Source of the DNA: Rostratula benghalensis
Lineage: Eukaryota; Chordata; Aves; Charadriiformes; Rostratulidae
Assembly (NCBI GenBank): GCA_013399305.1
Contig: VXAI01000178.1
Location: forward strand, 473,819 to 537,818
Length of the DNA stretch: 64,000 bases
Reading direction: 5' to 3'
A program made the translations under genes and the position numbers. Positions 46,765 to 58,635 of this stretch are shown here, one piece after another. Position 1 is the stretch's first letter, and every line of letters starts with the position of its first letter. Below the pieces are notes generated by a model that had not been told where the DNA came from, made no database searches, and saw only the letters and a program-made list of their open reading frames with translations.

Positions 46765-46885
46765 ATGGAATCATAGAATTGTTTGGGTTGAAAGGAACCT
46801 TAAGAGCATCTGGTTCCACCACCAATGGGCAAGGATACCTTCCATTTGACCAGCTTGCTCAAAGCCCCACTTGCTGTCTCTGAGG
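46765..46885 (-). repeat. CR1 LINE 3' end, ~120 bp
   Basis: AATCATGGAATCATAGAATT, GTTTGGGTTGAAAGGAACCT, TTAAGAGCATCTGGTTCCAC, then CCAATGGGCAAGGATACCTT and AGCTTGCTCAAAGCCCCACT. It is the common CR1 3' UTR of the CATGGGCAGGGACACC type in worn form; the sequence becomes unrecognisable beyond about 46885. Confidence 0.9.
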
Positions 46886-47588
46886 CTAGACTGAATTTTT
46901 CCATAGTTCAAGAATGTTGATTTCAACATGGCTTGGATGAGATCTTTCATATTTATGATCATAATTCGATACTGGCATTGATATTTTGGCAAAGTGCATA
47001 CCTAGATCTATCATTGCGGCATGGGGGATATTTTATACCTATTTTGCTCCTGTTTAAAACCTCCAAACAGCCATGAGGCCATAAAAAGTCAACCTCATCC
47101 CAAGTCAAAAATGAAATGCTGAAACTCACCAACAGGTGTATAAGGGAGTAGGAAATAGATCTTCCCCTTTGTTGTGGATCTTCGTAAGTACCAATAACTC
47201 AGCGTTTTCTCTGTCAAGGGCTTTTCCCTCCCTCTCACATTGGAATTTCCTCCTCTTTGTCTTTTGTCCAGCTTTTTTCTTCTTACCTTCTGAGTGAGAC
47301 AGAGGATGCATTTATTAGCTTTTGCCTCTTTTTTTTTTTTTTTTAATTATTTATATTTTTTTGGTCTAAGGAATGTATGTTCTTGGGTGCTGCAAATAAA
47401 CATCTCCCTGTTGCAAAGAAAGGTGTTGTGCTGTGGAGCCTCTTCCATGCAGCATGATGTACATTTTCCCCTATCAGCCAAACAGACAGAACCCTTAATT
47501 AGTGAGACCCTTAGTCCCTCTCAATGACCAACATGTGCAAGTTTGCCAAATAAAAGCTTATAGGTCTCAGTCAAACAGGGGTATAACT
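46886..47588. other. Unique non-coding DNA
   Basis: T16 at 47329-47344. Small open frames only. Confidence 0.6.
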
Positions 47589-47641
47589 ATTTATTTTAAT
47601 TTATTTTAATAAATTTTGTTTAATTTATTTAATTATTACTT
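47589..47641. repeat. AT-rich low-complexity tract
   Basis: Repeated TTTATTTTAA and TTTAATTTAT units, with A and T only apart from a single G. Confidence 0.85.
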
Positions 47642-48831
47642 CACAAGGATTTATTACAATGGATGTCTGTAGCCCCTTGCTTGACACATCTCTTGCCCCA
47701 GGGATTACCTCCAGGCAGGGCTGCGTGAGGTAGAGGATGAAGCAAAAGAAGTACAGATATAGGTGTCTTTCTTCTCAGGGAGCCATCTGTTTGCCATCTT
47801 CACATGAAAGCTGTGTAACGATGTAAACAGAGTGAGGATTTTTGCTTGATTGCAGCAATATGCCCATTTGTTGTTTTTCTTATTAACCTTCCAGTGATGG
47901 AGCAAAGAGATTAGGAAATGAGCTACATGAAAGAATTCTGAATGATATACCCTATCAGATCTGGCTGTTCCTGAGGTATGTTAGAAATGAGCCTTTCAAA
48001 TGGGGGGAGGGTTATTCATCAGAGTCCTTTAAAACATGGAATTCACAGGTCAAAATGAATGTGCATTTCTCCTCCTCTCTTTTTCAAAAGAGTATCTGAA
48101 TAAAAGGGGACATGTTGACCTTGGAAATTACCTCCTTCTGTTCCTGAAGGAGATGAGAGGCAGAAGAAAGAGGTTAGAAGTGCGAAGTGCTTTGGGGTTT
48201 GGATGTTGAACACTTTAGCCTGGTATTGCAACACATTTGCTAAACAACACAAGTGATGAAAAATAGCATTCTTCTGCTCACAGATCCTTTATCAGCCTTC
48301 ACATCTGACAACAGGACTTCGAATCAAGACTGGCCATTAACAATTCAATAGGAAAAAGGGCGACCAGGTGACCCTTGTGGCGCTGGAAGAAACCTTGCAA
48401 AGCATCTAAGACCTGGCTTGGTGCTAACCACTGTAGACAACCGCATCTGTACAAAAGGATCATGTCAAAAATAACCAACATTAAAAAAAAAAAAAAGGCA
48501 TTAAATCTGAGAAAATCTAATTAAGAGCAGGCTCTGTTTGTTTCATTTTCCAACCTACCTTATGATAAGCCTTTATTCAAATTCCAGACAAGCCGACAGA
48601 AAGACTGCCAGTAACTGGTTACGTGGATAGTTTGGCCCCTCTGGCAAACCAATCTTGTGCCCCAGTATTTCCACAAGGAAACCATTGATCAGACTTTGCA
48701 GGTGTGACACAGGTGAATCTGCCACTTGATGGGTCAGAGGCAATGGATCAGCTTTATTATATATAATCTGAGATATTCAAGTGCAAGTCTTATGAGTGTT
48801 GTCATAGGCTCATGTGAGTATCTCAGATATG
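47642..48831. other. Unique non-coding DNA
   Basis: No gene or transposon recognised. A14 at 48483-48496. Confidence 0.6.
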
Positions 48832-49124
48832 CTGTAGGGGACACCTTCCACTAGACCAGGGTGCTCAAAGCCACATCCAACCTAGCTTAGAACACCTCCA
48901 GTATGGGGAATCCACAGCTTCTCTTGTCAACCTAGGTCAGTGTCTCAGCGCTCTGATAGTGAAAAATTTCTTCCTCATATCTAATCTAAATCTCCCCTCT
49001 TTCAGTTTGAAGCCATTACCCCTCATCCTATCACTACCTGCCCTTGTAAAAAGTCCTTTTCCAGCTTTCTTGTAGGCCCCCTTCAGATACTGGGAGGCTG
49101 CTATAAAGTCTCCCCAAAGCATAG
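48832..49124 (-). repeat. CR1 LINE, ~290 bp, lacking the 3' tail
   Basis: CACCTTCCACTAGACCAGGG, TGCTCAAAGCCACATCCAAC, TGAAAAATTTCTTCCTCATA, TCTAATCTAAATCTCCCCTC and AGGCCCCCTTCAGATACTGG are all in consensus order. On the minus strand ORF2 remnants read FIAASQYLKGAYKKAGKGLF and FKLKEGRFRLDMRKKFFTIR before a stop. The terminal ~65 bp of 3' UTR and the ATTCTATG tail are missing or unrecognisable. Confidence 0.95.
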
Positions 49125-51186
49125 ATGATGCGTAGACTGATATACACACAGACATACTGAGTGCACTGCAAAGACAATCTTATTTATCATCCTGGACTCT
49201 TCTGACCCAAAACCAGTACTGCCATACTCCTATACATCAAAGTACAGTTCTTCTTCTAAACTGCAAAAATACTTTAACTTGTTTTGAATTTTCCCCAGTG
49301 ATGCATGATTCAATCTTGCCTGAGTTTAGTTGTCTAAAAGCTGGACATCTATTCTATGTGTGTTTTCTGAGCCCTCTCAAAAGTCAATAGAAAGGGACAG
49401 GCCTCATCTACAGGAGATGTCACCCCGCTCATACGATCCGCTTAAACTTTCTCATAAAAAATCTAGTGGCCTTCCCTTGAGTAGAGGGGAAGACTAACAG
49501 TTTGGATCTTCTACTTTACTGTGAGTTACTGATTTATTTGCACTCCAAAGAGTCTAGTGCCATGTGAGCTGCCCAGGTGGAAGCCAGCTAGTGTCTAGTT
49601 GCCACTCCAGAAGGACTGAGCCTGGCAAAATTTGAGAGTCTTTCAAGTTATATGAAAGCAATCCATGAGACTGGTAGAGTTTAGACATTTAGTTTCCAAC
49701 CTTCAGATATCTGGAGGCTGGTGAATACATCCCTCATTAAAGGTGACAGCAACAGTCAGTAATACATATCCAGCATTTTATGCAGTATGTCATATCTTCT
49801 TTTTGTAAAAGAGGATGACATGGGCACTGGTACCATTTTCTCTTGTTTATTTTTAACTTCTTATGCTTCTAAAAAAAGTCCCAGCCCCCAATTTTGGCTT
49901 ATGTATGCACTGTGTCCACCACAAAGGTGGCAGCCAGTCCCAGGACAGCTGGATGCTGAGGTGCAGAAGGTGTTTGCCGTGGTGTCTGTTTCATAGGTGA
50001 AGTCACACGAATCACCAAGGATAACACCAAAATAAGAAATCCCATTGAGTCAGGCTATTACATTTCAGTCTGACTTCAAAGCACACTGCACACTTAGTAA
50101 ACTGGGGAACTATCTGGAGGTACTTTATAATACAATCCAGAAAGACAGCTGGGTGGAATTACCACAGTTGTAAAATTAAATGAAGACGACAGTTCCCAAA
50201 GATTTCCCCCAGAACTGCTGTGAACAGTTTAATTGTCAAAGCAAAGGATTACTAGCACAAGGGTAGAGTAGGTGTCTACAAATATTGCAGACAAAGGCAA
50301 GGAGTGACAACAAAAAGAGTTAAATGCCATGAGAAACATGTTAAAAAATGAGAAAAGAATGAGCAAAATAGTCCAACATTGAAATCTTTTTTATTATGTG
50401 TGATCTATCAGCAGACATTCCAACTCAGGGCATAAAAAATGGCGAGAGTTGCTCAAGGTTCTTCCATATACCACTATAAGTTAAGAAATTTAAAACTAGG
50501 TTTCTAGCTTCAAAATGGAAACATTAAAATATTTTCACTATATTTTATCTATATATTTAGGGATTTAATTTTCTGTTCTCCTTTAAAAACACCGGGGTTT
50601 GAGTTGGTGGAGAATGTCAGTTATTGTGGTTGTTTTGTCTCTAACATTATGAAGTGAGAATAATCATCAAAAGTCACACGAGAATTGCAAATAAAGTTCT
50701 TAGGAAGAAAATATTAATTTAGGAATTCTATTTTTATTTAAAACAATCTATTCTGAAAGGAAGAAAAAAACCCCAAACCTCAAAACTTTCACTGCATGTA
50801 AAAAGTAGACTTCAGAGAGCAGCAGAAAACTTAATAGAAAGTAAACTTTCCCAACAGAATTTGGATGACCTTTTCCTGTTCTGTGTTTTGGACTGGGTGC
50901 CCAGGTACTCTTTTCTGGTTACTTGTGGTGATGAAAACTAAAATTACATGTCAATTTTCATAAGTCCAAATCCAGAAGATATACCTTAATCCATGAATTC
51001 TAAAGCGCTTCTGAACTATGCAAATGGCAGAAATTTAAATCAATGTTGAGGATTGTTGTGTTCTTTCAATCCCTCTAAATGTCCTCTCTTAAAACACAAA
51101 CAAATAAAAAAATTAAAAAGGAAACAAAATTTAAATGCAGAGCAAAATTCTCTAATGGTACAAAAGGAAAGGAGAACACCATGAAA
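49125..51186. other. Unique non-coding DNA, no gene seen
   Basis: Two kilobases of AT-rich sequence up to the assembly gap. Open frames up to 70 codons. No repeat recognised. Confidence 0.65.
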
Positions 51187-51322
51187 NNNNNNNNNNNNNN
51201 NNNNNNNNNNNNNNNNNNNNNNNNNNNNNNNNNNNNNNNNNNNNNNNNNNNNNNNNNNNNNNNNNNNNNNNNNNNNNNNNNNNNNNNNNNNNNNNNNNNN
51301 NNNNNNNNNNNNNNNNNNNNNN
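51187..51322. other. Assembly gap (136 N)
   Basis: One hundred and thirty-six undetermined bases. Both frames drawn across it are artefacts. Confidence 0.99.
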
Positions 51323-51545
51323 ATACCTTAAAGACATCTTGAAAAAAAACTAAGCAGGTGAAGCGTTAATCATAACAGAAAATTAGTAAGAATGGATCTG
51401 ATCCAATATAAATTATTTTTAGTGCCTAGCTATTGTGATAATTAATGGGGAAATTTTCAAAGCTTCAAACCAGTTAGTGATGGGATCCACCTGATTATTT
51501 GTGGACAGCTACACCCAAGGTAATAACTGGGTTAATGTATGATTT
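51323..51545. other. Unique DNA between gap and CR1
   Basis: No feature recognised. Confidence 0.55.
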
Positions 51546-51997
51546 CACGGAATCACAGAATCTTCATGGTTGAAAGGGACCTCTGAGATCACTGAGTCTG
51601 ACAGTACACATACAAAAAAACCCCTACAATCTCGACCACTAGAACATGGCCTGAAGGGTCACATCTTCATATTTCTTAACTACCTCCAGGGATGGTGACT
51701 CAACCACCTCCCTGGGCAGGCTGTTCCAGTGCCTCACCACTCTGTCAGTAAAGTAATTCTTCACAATATTTAATCTGAACCTCCTCAGTTGCAACTTCAG
51801 ATCATTTCCCTCTGGTCCTGTCATTGTTCTCTTGGGAGAAGAGGCCAACACCCACCTCTCTACACCCTCCTTCCAGGAAGTTGTAGAGGTCAAGGAGAGC
51901 TCCCCTCAGCCTCTTCTTCTCCAAACTAAACATGCCCAGTTCCATCAGCTTCTCCTCACAGGACCTGTTCTCCAGACCCCTCACCAGCTTGGTAACT
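51546..51997 (-). repeat. CR1 LINE, ~450 bp, frameshifted ORF2 end
   Basis: It starts with GGAATCACAGAATCTTCATG, then AACCACTAGAACATGGCCTG, AACTACCTCCAGGGATGGTG and CACCTCCCTGGGCAGGCTGT. On the minus strand the ORF2 C-terminus is split over two frames: one (51984-51802) reads [20 protein letters not shown] and [18 protein letters not shown]; the other (51893-51639) reads [20 protein letters not shown] and [19 protein letters not shown]. One frameshift therefore lies between about 51800 and 51890. The 5' end is near 51997 (CAGACCCCTCACCAGCTTGG). Inactive copy. Confidence 0.95.
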
Positions 51998-54781
51998 CTT
52001 TGTTTGTAAAATTAGGAAAGATGAACACCATCTTTTGTTGCCTTCCTCATGCACACCTCATGTGCTAAATCCTTCACGGACATTACATACAAGAAGTCTG
52101 TTCACAAAAAGACTTGCAGAATTTACAGGACTTACTGGCAAGTGCAGTAACAGGATTTTGAAGTTGTGGTAATTTTGTACTGGTCTTAGCAGTTTGCTTG
52201 GAATTAATATTTGCCTAGCCCATAACAATCATCTGAAATTTGCACAAATTTGCATGCATTCTTTCAGTTTCGTGACTTCAACATTTTTGTTGCAGTTGAA
52301 AAATGGAAGAAAGCAGAGGAACAGAAACTTAATGGTTTCAACCCAACCCTCCTTTTTTTTTTCCAGCTATCTCTAAGACCCAGGAGAAATGTCTGAAAAG
52401 AGAGAATGAGTTACACTGTCCAGGATGACTTTCAAAACTCATCCAACATCTCTAATAAGAAAAATAAAGATCCTTTCCAGACAGTTGGAAGTAGGCAGAT
52501 TCATCAAGCTCCTGTTTTTCATGCCCACTCTTACAAACAAATCCGTCTCCAGGAACCCAGGGAGTTGACAAATTTCTGTAAAGAAAATGACTTGGAGAAT
52601 TAACCCATGGTTCCTAGGCCTTCATAACTGGCAGGAGAACTGGAGTCTTTTGATTGTACCACTATTAATCAATTTAAAGGCAATACAGTCATGCACTTGG
52701 TTATGAGGTCACCTTGGGTTACTAGCTGAAGCAAGAAATGACCTCAGACCTTACTAAACCGCTAAGGGGATTTTGGATAACATATATATATACATGCTTT
52801 CATTACATTTTGGAGAAGCCCAAGGAGGGGAAAGTGGGGTGAAAGGTATGCTGTGCGCTTTGTCTGTTGGTTTTCTCTTGTCCTGATTTGGTAAAACACC
52901 TGTTGTGTAATTGAAAAGTTTTCCTGTAACTAGAAGAAATGTGGCAACACTAATAATATTTTTTTTTTTTCTGGAAAACAGGGAAGGAATGGCTTGGAAA
53001 ACAGAAAACCAGCAGCACAAATTTTAGCCCTTCCAATATCTCAATGGGCGTAATGCTTCTTGCCACTAGTATGTACTCAGAACTTTTGAGTTTAATTTTA
53101 GATGTTCATTTGTATTGGGTCAGTTCATGCATAAATGCTGTGACAGAGTCCTGGCACATGAGCTGATCTCCTGGATGTTCTGCTGGATTAATTATAGTCT
53201 GAGATTTTTTTACTGGTTATAAATGCAATTTGAATTTCAATGCCCTCATTTTCTGGAAGGTACCTTTCTTAGCTCATTTGAAGAACTGCTTTAAAATATT
53301 TATATGGGTCTTTGCTTTATTTCATAAATGTGCTAATAGCATTCAGAAGGATATGTATTATTCTTTTAACCATATTAAAATCTAACCTTACAGGTTTATT
53401 CAGTTTATTTTTAAAAGAAAGAAAAGAATCTCATTGAAATAATTTTGAGGACTTTCTGCATAAATATTGCAGGGTACAGTCTTTTATTAGAAAATACTTT
53501 TCAATCCTTTACAACTTCCATAAACTGAAATTCCCCTAGAAGCTAGCGGGAAAGAAACATGAAAAACTTTCTCTCCAGACCTCAAAAAAAAAAAAAAGGG
53601 AAAGATCCTTACCTGAAATTTATAATCACAGAACTTGTTTACAGCATTGGAAGAAAGGGGACATTGTGGTTCATTTTGACTTTTCCCATTAGTTTTTTTC
53701 CTGGAACTAACAACACAGGGATCCAAGATAATGATGTCTCAATCTGTTTCAATTCAAGACAGATCAATTAACAGGAAAAAAAAAAAGTAGAAAAACAAAA
53801 AAAGAAAAAAAAGCAAACCAAAACATGAACTAATTTCTCCAAAACCAACTCAATATTTTTCATTTACAACTGAATAAAACCTAAGGTAAACTTTAACATT
53901 TTCTGTATCATTTTATAATTCCATAGTTCTTTTTTTTTTTTTTTTTTTTATGTCATGAGCAAATAAATTATGCTTGTGGTTTACAATGCAAAGAAAGTTA
54001 TGTGTTTTCATACAGATAGGTCATAGAATCCAGACCTAGGTGCCCGCATGTCTACTAATCCTGCTCACATCTTCTATGGGGTCCTATAAGCCATATCAGA
54101 TTGCTTTGAGAACTACACAGGTTTTGTAAGACAAATAATGCAGTGGAATGTAAAAGTACAAAAACTGGCTGTATCTATCAGAGCAACCCAGGCCAGGATT
54201 CTTTCTCCAGCATGGGATGCTAAAAGTAAGTTCAGAAGGAAAAAACAGGAAAAAACCTCAGATGGTATAGAGTTACTGTTCCCCACCACACCCTCCCACT
54301 TTTCAGCAATCGATTTTATAGACTTCCTCAGAAAAAATTGCATTTAAGTCTCTGCTGAATTTCTCTCCCCTGTGATGTGGCCTATCCCCTTTTCAATGCA
54401 TTTCTGTTTTTCCTTTCAGAACATCTGGAAGCAAGAAGATGCTGGGGTTTTTGCTTTTTTATTTTCTTTTTTTTTCCAGAGGAGTGTGAAAAAGGGGTAC
54501 CTTTTGCCTCCTGGTCACACTTGCCACCACTAACCTGCTTGTGCCAAAAATGATTTCACAATCCACTTGATTTATACCCACATCTGTAATCCTGATCCAC
54601 TTCTGTTTCCTTGGCCTTGTATTTCATTGGAATTTAAACAGGGATTTTTTGTGTGAGTTGAAAACTATTAACTAGATATCTCCAATTTTAATAGAAGGTG
54701 TAACTTTTTTTTTTTTTTTTTTTTTTTTTATAAAGCTACTTACATGACAGAAATGTATAAAAGAATGGTGAGTAAAATAAG
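51998..54781. other. Unique DNA with several homopolymer tracts
   Basis: T/A tracts: T11 at 52351-52361, A14 at 53584-53597, an A-rich stretch at 53776-53812, T20 at 53930-53949 and T25 at 54705-54729. A (TA) run is at 52783-52792. No gene; open frames reach about 88 codons without domains. Confidence 0.65.
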
Positions 54782-54862
54782 CATAGAATCATAGAATCAT
54801 TTAGGTTGGAAAAGAACCTTGGGAACATCGAGTCCAACCATCAGCCCCACCCTACAATGTTC
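54782..54862 (-). repeat. CR1 LINE 3' end, ~80 bp
   Basis: CATAGAATCATAGAATCATT, TAGGTTGGAAAAGAACCTTG and AACATCGAGTCCAACCATCA, followed by a weak GCCCCACCCTAC. The ATCGAGTCCAACCATCA wording marks the type shared with 51546 and 58636. Confidence 0.95.
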
Positions 54863-57217
54863 TCCCCTGGCATTATTAGATAAGTCTAGGAAACATTTGC
54901 AAAATAGATCCAAAGAAGTTAAGATGTATTTGCCTTCAGAGTAGTCTTTGCTTTCCAGGTCCGTTTGCTTCCACATGAACTCCCAGGGACGCTTAATCAT
55001 CATGCCAACTCAACTTCAACATCACCTGAAATTATTGTATCTCACACTGAGCACAGTGCTTTGTTGGAGCTACCCCCTTCTCTCAGGAGAATCACATGGG
55101 ATTCATCTGATGAAACAGAAGCATCTGCAATGGAAAAGTAATTATATATGAACTTCTGATTTATCTTTGTATTTGGAGGATACTGAAGCAATCTCATCAA
55201 GGCAATCTGGGGTGCGGTTCATGTCTCCTATTTAATTTTTTTTCAGATCTGCTCATTAAGAGGGATATCTTGTTCTCCAGTACCTATAAGGAAGCTCAGA
55301 TGTCCTAGCCCTGATGTAAGTACTCACCCTACAGACAGGAGAAGTAGGATTTTTGCCCACATTACTACCCCAGCTGGCTATTTTGGATCTAGCAATTTCT
55401 TCCTCTATCCCCGTCCTTTCATCCATCTTTTAGCACCAGCATTTTCACGGAGTAATTCTGGATGATCTGTGCATGGATCTCCAGCAAAAGCAAATGATCC
55501 TTCCTCCACCCTTTTTTTCTAGACTTGTTATAGCAAAGAGATGATAGGGATATGGAAGAACCCCAAGACACACACCAGGAGACTTGTGATTGCTGCTCTG
55601 TCACAAGAACTGGACAACTCATTCAGTTCCCTCTTCCATACTTGCTACTCTATGAGGCCCTTCTCCAGAAAACTTCTTCTGAGTTCTCCTGCTATATCTT
55701 GACTCTATTTTGCCATGGGGGACAAAAAAAAAAAAAAAGAAAGAGTCACTTAATGTACTACCCCTTCCTTTCCAGCAAGCTGTCTGGTAAGGTGCTTTTA
55801 TCCCTCAGGTGATGATCTTCAACAATCTCTGGTGCAAATATCAGCAGGGTCATGCTAGAAGAAACCTGCCATGGGATTACCACAGCTCAGTAGTGGGACC
55901 TGGGGTTGAAATAGTCAACTTCCTAATGCCTTTTGACAGTCGTTTTTAAAAAGAGCTGTACAGCCGGCTCAGTACACAAAATGGATGCCTGGCCCTTATG
56001 TGACTACAAACTTGAGGGGGAAAAAAACCCAATCTGATTCAAATAATCCTAGAGAAATGCACTGTAACATCATACAGTAACATTTCATGTAGTAAAACTA
56101 TTGTAACTACAGACTGAATTTGCTATCAGTTGGTGGCTCCTTACCAATTCTTTTTTTTTCTAATTTTTTAATCAGAAGACCTAGATATACTACTCCATAT
56201 TAAAGTCTAGCCCCTGTGGATATTTTCTTGATTAAGGAAAGACATTTTTGGATCAGCACTTGGCAAAAGAAAAATCATCTGAAACTATCGATCACAGAAA
56301 ACTTAACAGGTTAGAAAAATGTTTGGACAAAGGGAGAAGGGAATAATAATAAATTGCATCTGGGTTGATAGCCTCCTTGCCAACATCTTTAGCCAGCTGG
56401 AATCGGAAATGGTAACAATATGAAGCTCTGCATACACAGTGGTTACTAAGACTTAAAGCAAAAATACTGTGCAGTAAATGCTGAAAATATGACTTTGTGA
56501 TTGGTGAACACTCTTTTAGAAGTCAAAGTCTAAGAATTCCCTACAAAATACATATTTTCAAATTTCTGTCTAGGAAAAGATAATGCCGTTGTCTGTGACA
56601 CGTGAGACAGTGCCACAACACGTCATGGAAAAAGGCTTGTGTTGTAGATGGCAGGTCATGCAAGGGAAACATTCATGGCGGCCAGTTACAGTTGCCAGAT
56701 GCCTCTCAGCAGGACCTTGTCCTCTGAATAAAGCTCCATTAGTAGGACCTTGCAATGCACTGCTCCTCTTCTGGGAATAAAGATAAGACAGAAGTAAATG
56801 GTGTGGATCTTACACTCAGTATAGGAGAGTGGCAGCTCCAAGGTACTCAAACAATGGACACTGCACTGCAATGTTGTCATTTATGCCCCAGATTGGTGAC
56901 ACTTTGTGGTACAAGTTAATGGCACCCCAATGTCAATGGGGTTTTAACGTTGTCAACTACTGCATGGTTTTCATTTAGTCTCCAAGCTAAATTCTTGAAT
57001 TCTTGTACCCCCCTTTCATTGGGCTTTGCTTATTATTGGAAGAAAGAGGGAAAGAGACAGAGAAGAAATAAGAAAACTAGTTAGTAGCACAGCGGAATAA
57101 CTTCCATTTCCTAGATATCTCATTTTCCACTCATGAGCAATGGAAGAAACACCTTATTCTCTCACACTTACTCCCTTTTTAGCTGATCCATCTTCCTGTG
57201 CCTATCATCTACCATTT
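54863..57217. other. Unique non-coding DNA, no gene seen
   Basis: A15 at 55725-55739. Short open frames only. No repeat recognised. Confidence 0.65.
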
Positions 57218-57395
57218 CATAGACTCATAGAATGGTTTGGGTTGGTAGGGACCTTAGAGATCATCAAGTTAACCCCTCTGCCACGGGCAGGGACATCTCC
57301 CACCAGACCAGGCTGTTCAAAACCTCGTCCAACCTGACCTTGAACCCCTCCAGGGATTGGGCAGCCACAGCTTCTCTGGGCAAAAGCTGGAACAA
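57218..57395 (-). repeat. CR1 LINE 3' end, ~180 bp
   Basis: CATAGACTCATAGAATGGTT, GGGACCTTAGAGATCATCAA, CTGCCACGGGCAGGGACATC, CCAGACCAGGCTGTTCAAAA and CCTTGAACCCCTCCAGGGAT are all in consensus order. It is among the less diverged CR1 copies here. It ends at about 57395 within the segment corresponding to CTCTGGGCAACCTGTTCC. No ORF2 frame is left. Confidence 0.96.
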
Positions 57396-57751
57396 GCTGG
57401 GACCTGCTGCAGCATCTTACTCATGGTTCGAGTCAAGTACACACTTAAGTGATTTCCCTGGGCAGTGGTTGTGACCTCTAACACTTAATCTTACATGCTG
57501 AACGCTTGCAGCTGCCATTTACCTTGGAAATAGCAGTGGGTTTCTAATGACTCTTAGGAAGATGCCCTCTCACGCTGGAAAGGGATTCCCAGCTATTTCA
57601 GACCCTCAGAAGGTAGCACAGCCTCACCACAGCCAAAGAAGAATAAATCCAGAATGGACTTAATTTTAAGTCTGTATTTTAACTGGTTAATGGATTTAAT
57701 TTATTTTCTTAAAAACATAATTTAATACTTTAATTTAAAATGTTTAATTCA
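57396..57751. other. Unique non-coding DNA
   Basis: No feature recognised. Confidence 0.55.
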
Positions 57752-57795
57752 TAAAGTTCCTTTTCCTTTCCTAAAGTTCCTGTTCCTTTCCTAAG
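57752..57795 (+). repeat. 20 bp tandem duplication
   Basis: TAAAGTTCCTTTTCCTTTCC (57752-57771) and TAAAGTTCCTGTTCCTTTCC (57772-57791) differ at one base, and a third unit starts (TAAGG). A small, fairly recent duplication of a pyrimidine-rich unit. Confidence 0.95.
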
Positions 57796-58010
57796 GAGGT
57801 TTGGGAAATGGCACTAGTAATCTGCTGCACAGGTTATGACTCTATGTGTACATCCACAAAGATATAATTAACACTGATGTACAAGCAAACAGAAACTTCA
57901 TCTTAAATCCAAGGGCTTCTTGAGAAGTTTGGTAACTACCACATATACTCAAATCCTTCCCTTCCCTCAATATAAAGCTGTTTATCTCCAGATGTGGAAG
58001 ACCGTTACCT
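57796..58010. other. Unique non-coding DNA
   Basis: No feature recognised. Confidence 0.5.
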
Positions 58011-58070
58011 CGATAAGTAAAAGCAAGTGCACTGAAGTTTCAATAAGCAAAAATAAGTGTGCAAAAATCT
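58011..58070 (+). repeat. Possible worn 30 bp tandem duplication
   Basis: 58011-58040 and 58041-58070 align without gaps at about 20 of 30 positions, sharing ATAAG, AAAA and AAGTG words, with most differences being transitions. It could be an old duplication or chance similarity in A-rich DNA. Confidence 0.4.
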
Positions 58071-58277
58071 GTTTGGCACAGCTGTTGTAAATGCTTTCAA
58101 TTTTCAAAGCAACTCACTCATAATCCATTGTCACTACTGCCAGGAACAACTGACCTCTGAGATGAAAGCTCCTGGTCTAATTTTAAGGTCAATGCCTTTC
58201 CATTTTAAATCCCATTTTGTTTAATTGAAAACATTTCAGCTAAATTAGCTCTCCAAAATGGGCAAACACACAAAGAG

Positions 58278-58311
58278 AAATAATAATAAATTATCATCAC
58301 TATTATTATTT
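58278..58311. repeat. Perfect 11 bp inverted repeat in AT-rich DNA
   Basis: AAATAATAATA, 12 nt loop, TATTATTATTT. Two opposed ATA/TAT microsatellite stubs that can pair as a hairpin. Confidence 0.93.
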
Positions 58312-58635
58312 TGGTTTTGGGGGGTGGATAATTACATCATGGCTGTTTTCATCATGATATCTGATCAAAAATGGCCCTGAGGTGACCAAGAATAATGTGG
58401 ACTGTTTCTCTAACACTGATTAGGAAGCCTGGAAGAGGGTGTGGATAAGGATTGCCTAAGCAGGACTTATACACTGAAAGAAATAGATACAGTGTTAGTG
58501 TGGACATTGTGTCCTGCAGGCTGAATTTGTCCTGCTAGAACAATTCCTGCAGCTCTCCCTGGATCTCTGGTTCTTCTTTCCACATCTTCTCACATCCACA
58601 AATGCATCTGTCACAGGAGTTGAAGTCACAGGGGG
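58312..58635. other. Unique non-coding DNA
   Basis: No feature recognised apart from a G-rich spot at 58314-58326. Confidence 0.5.
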
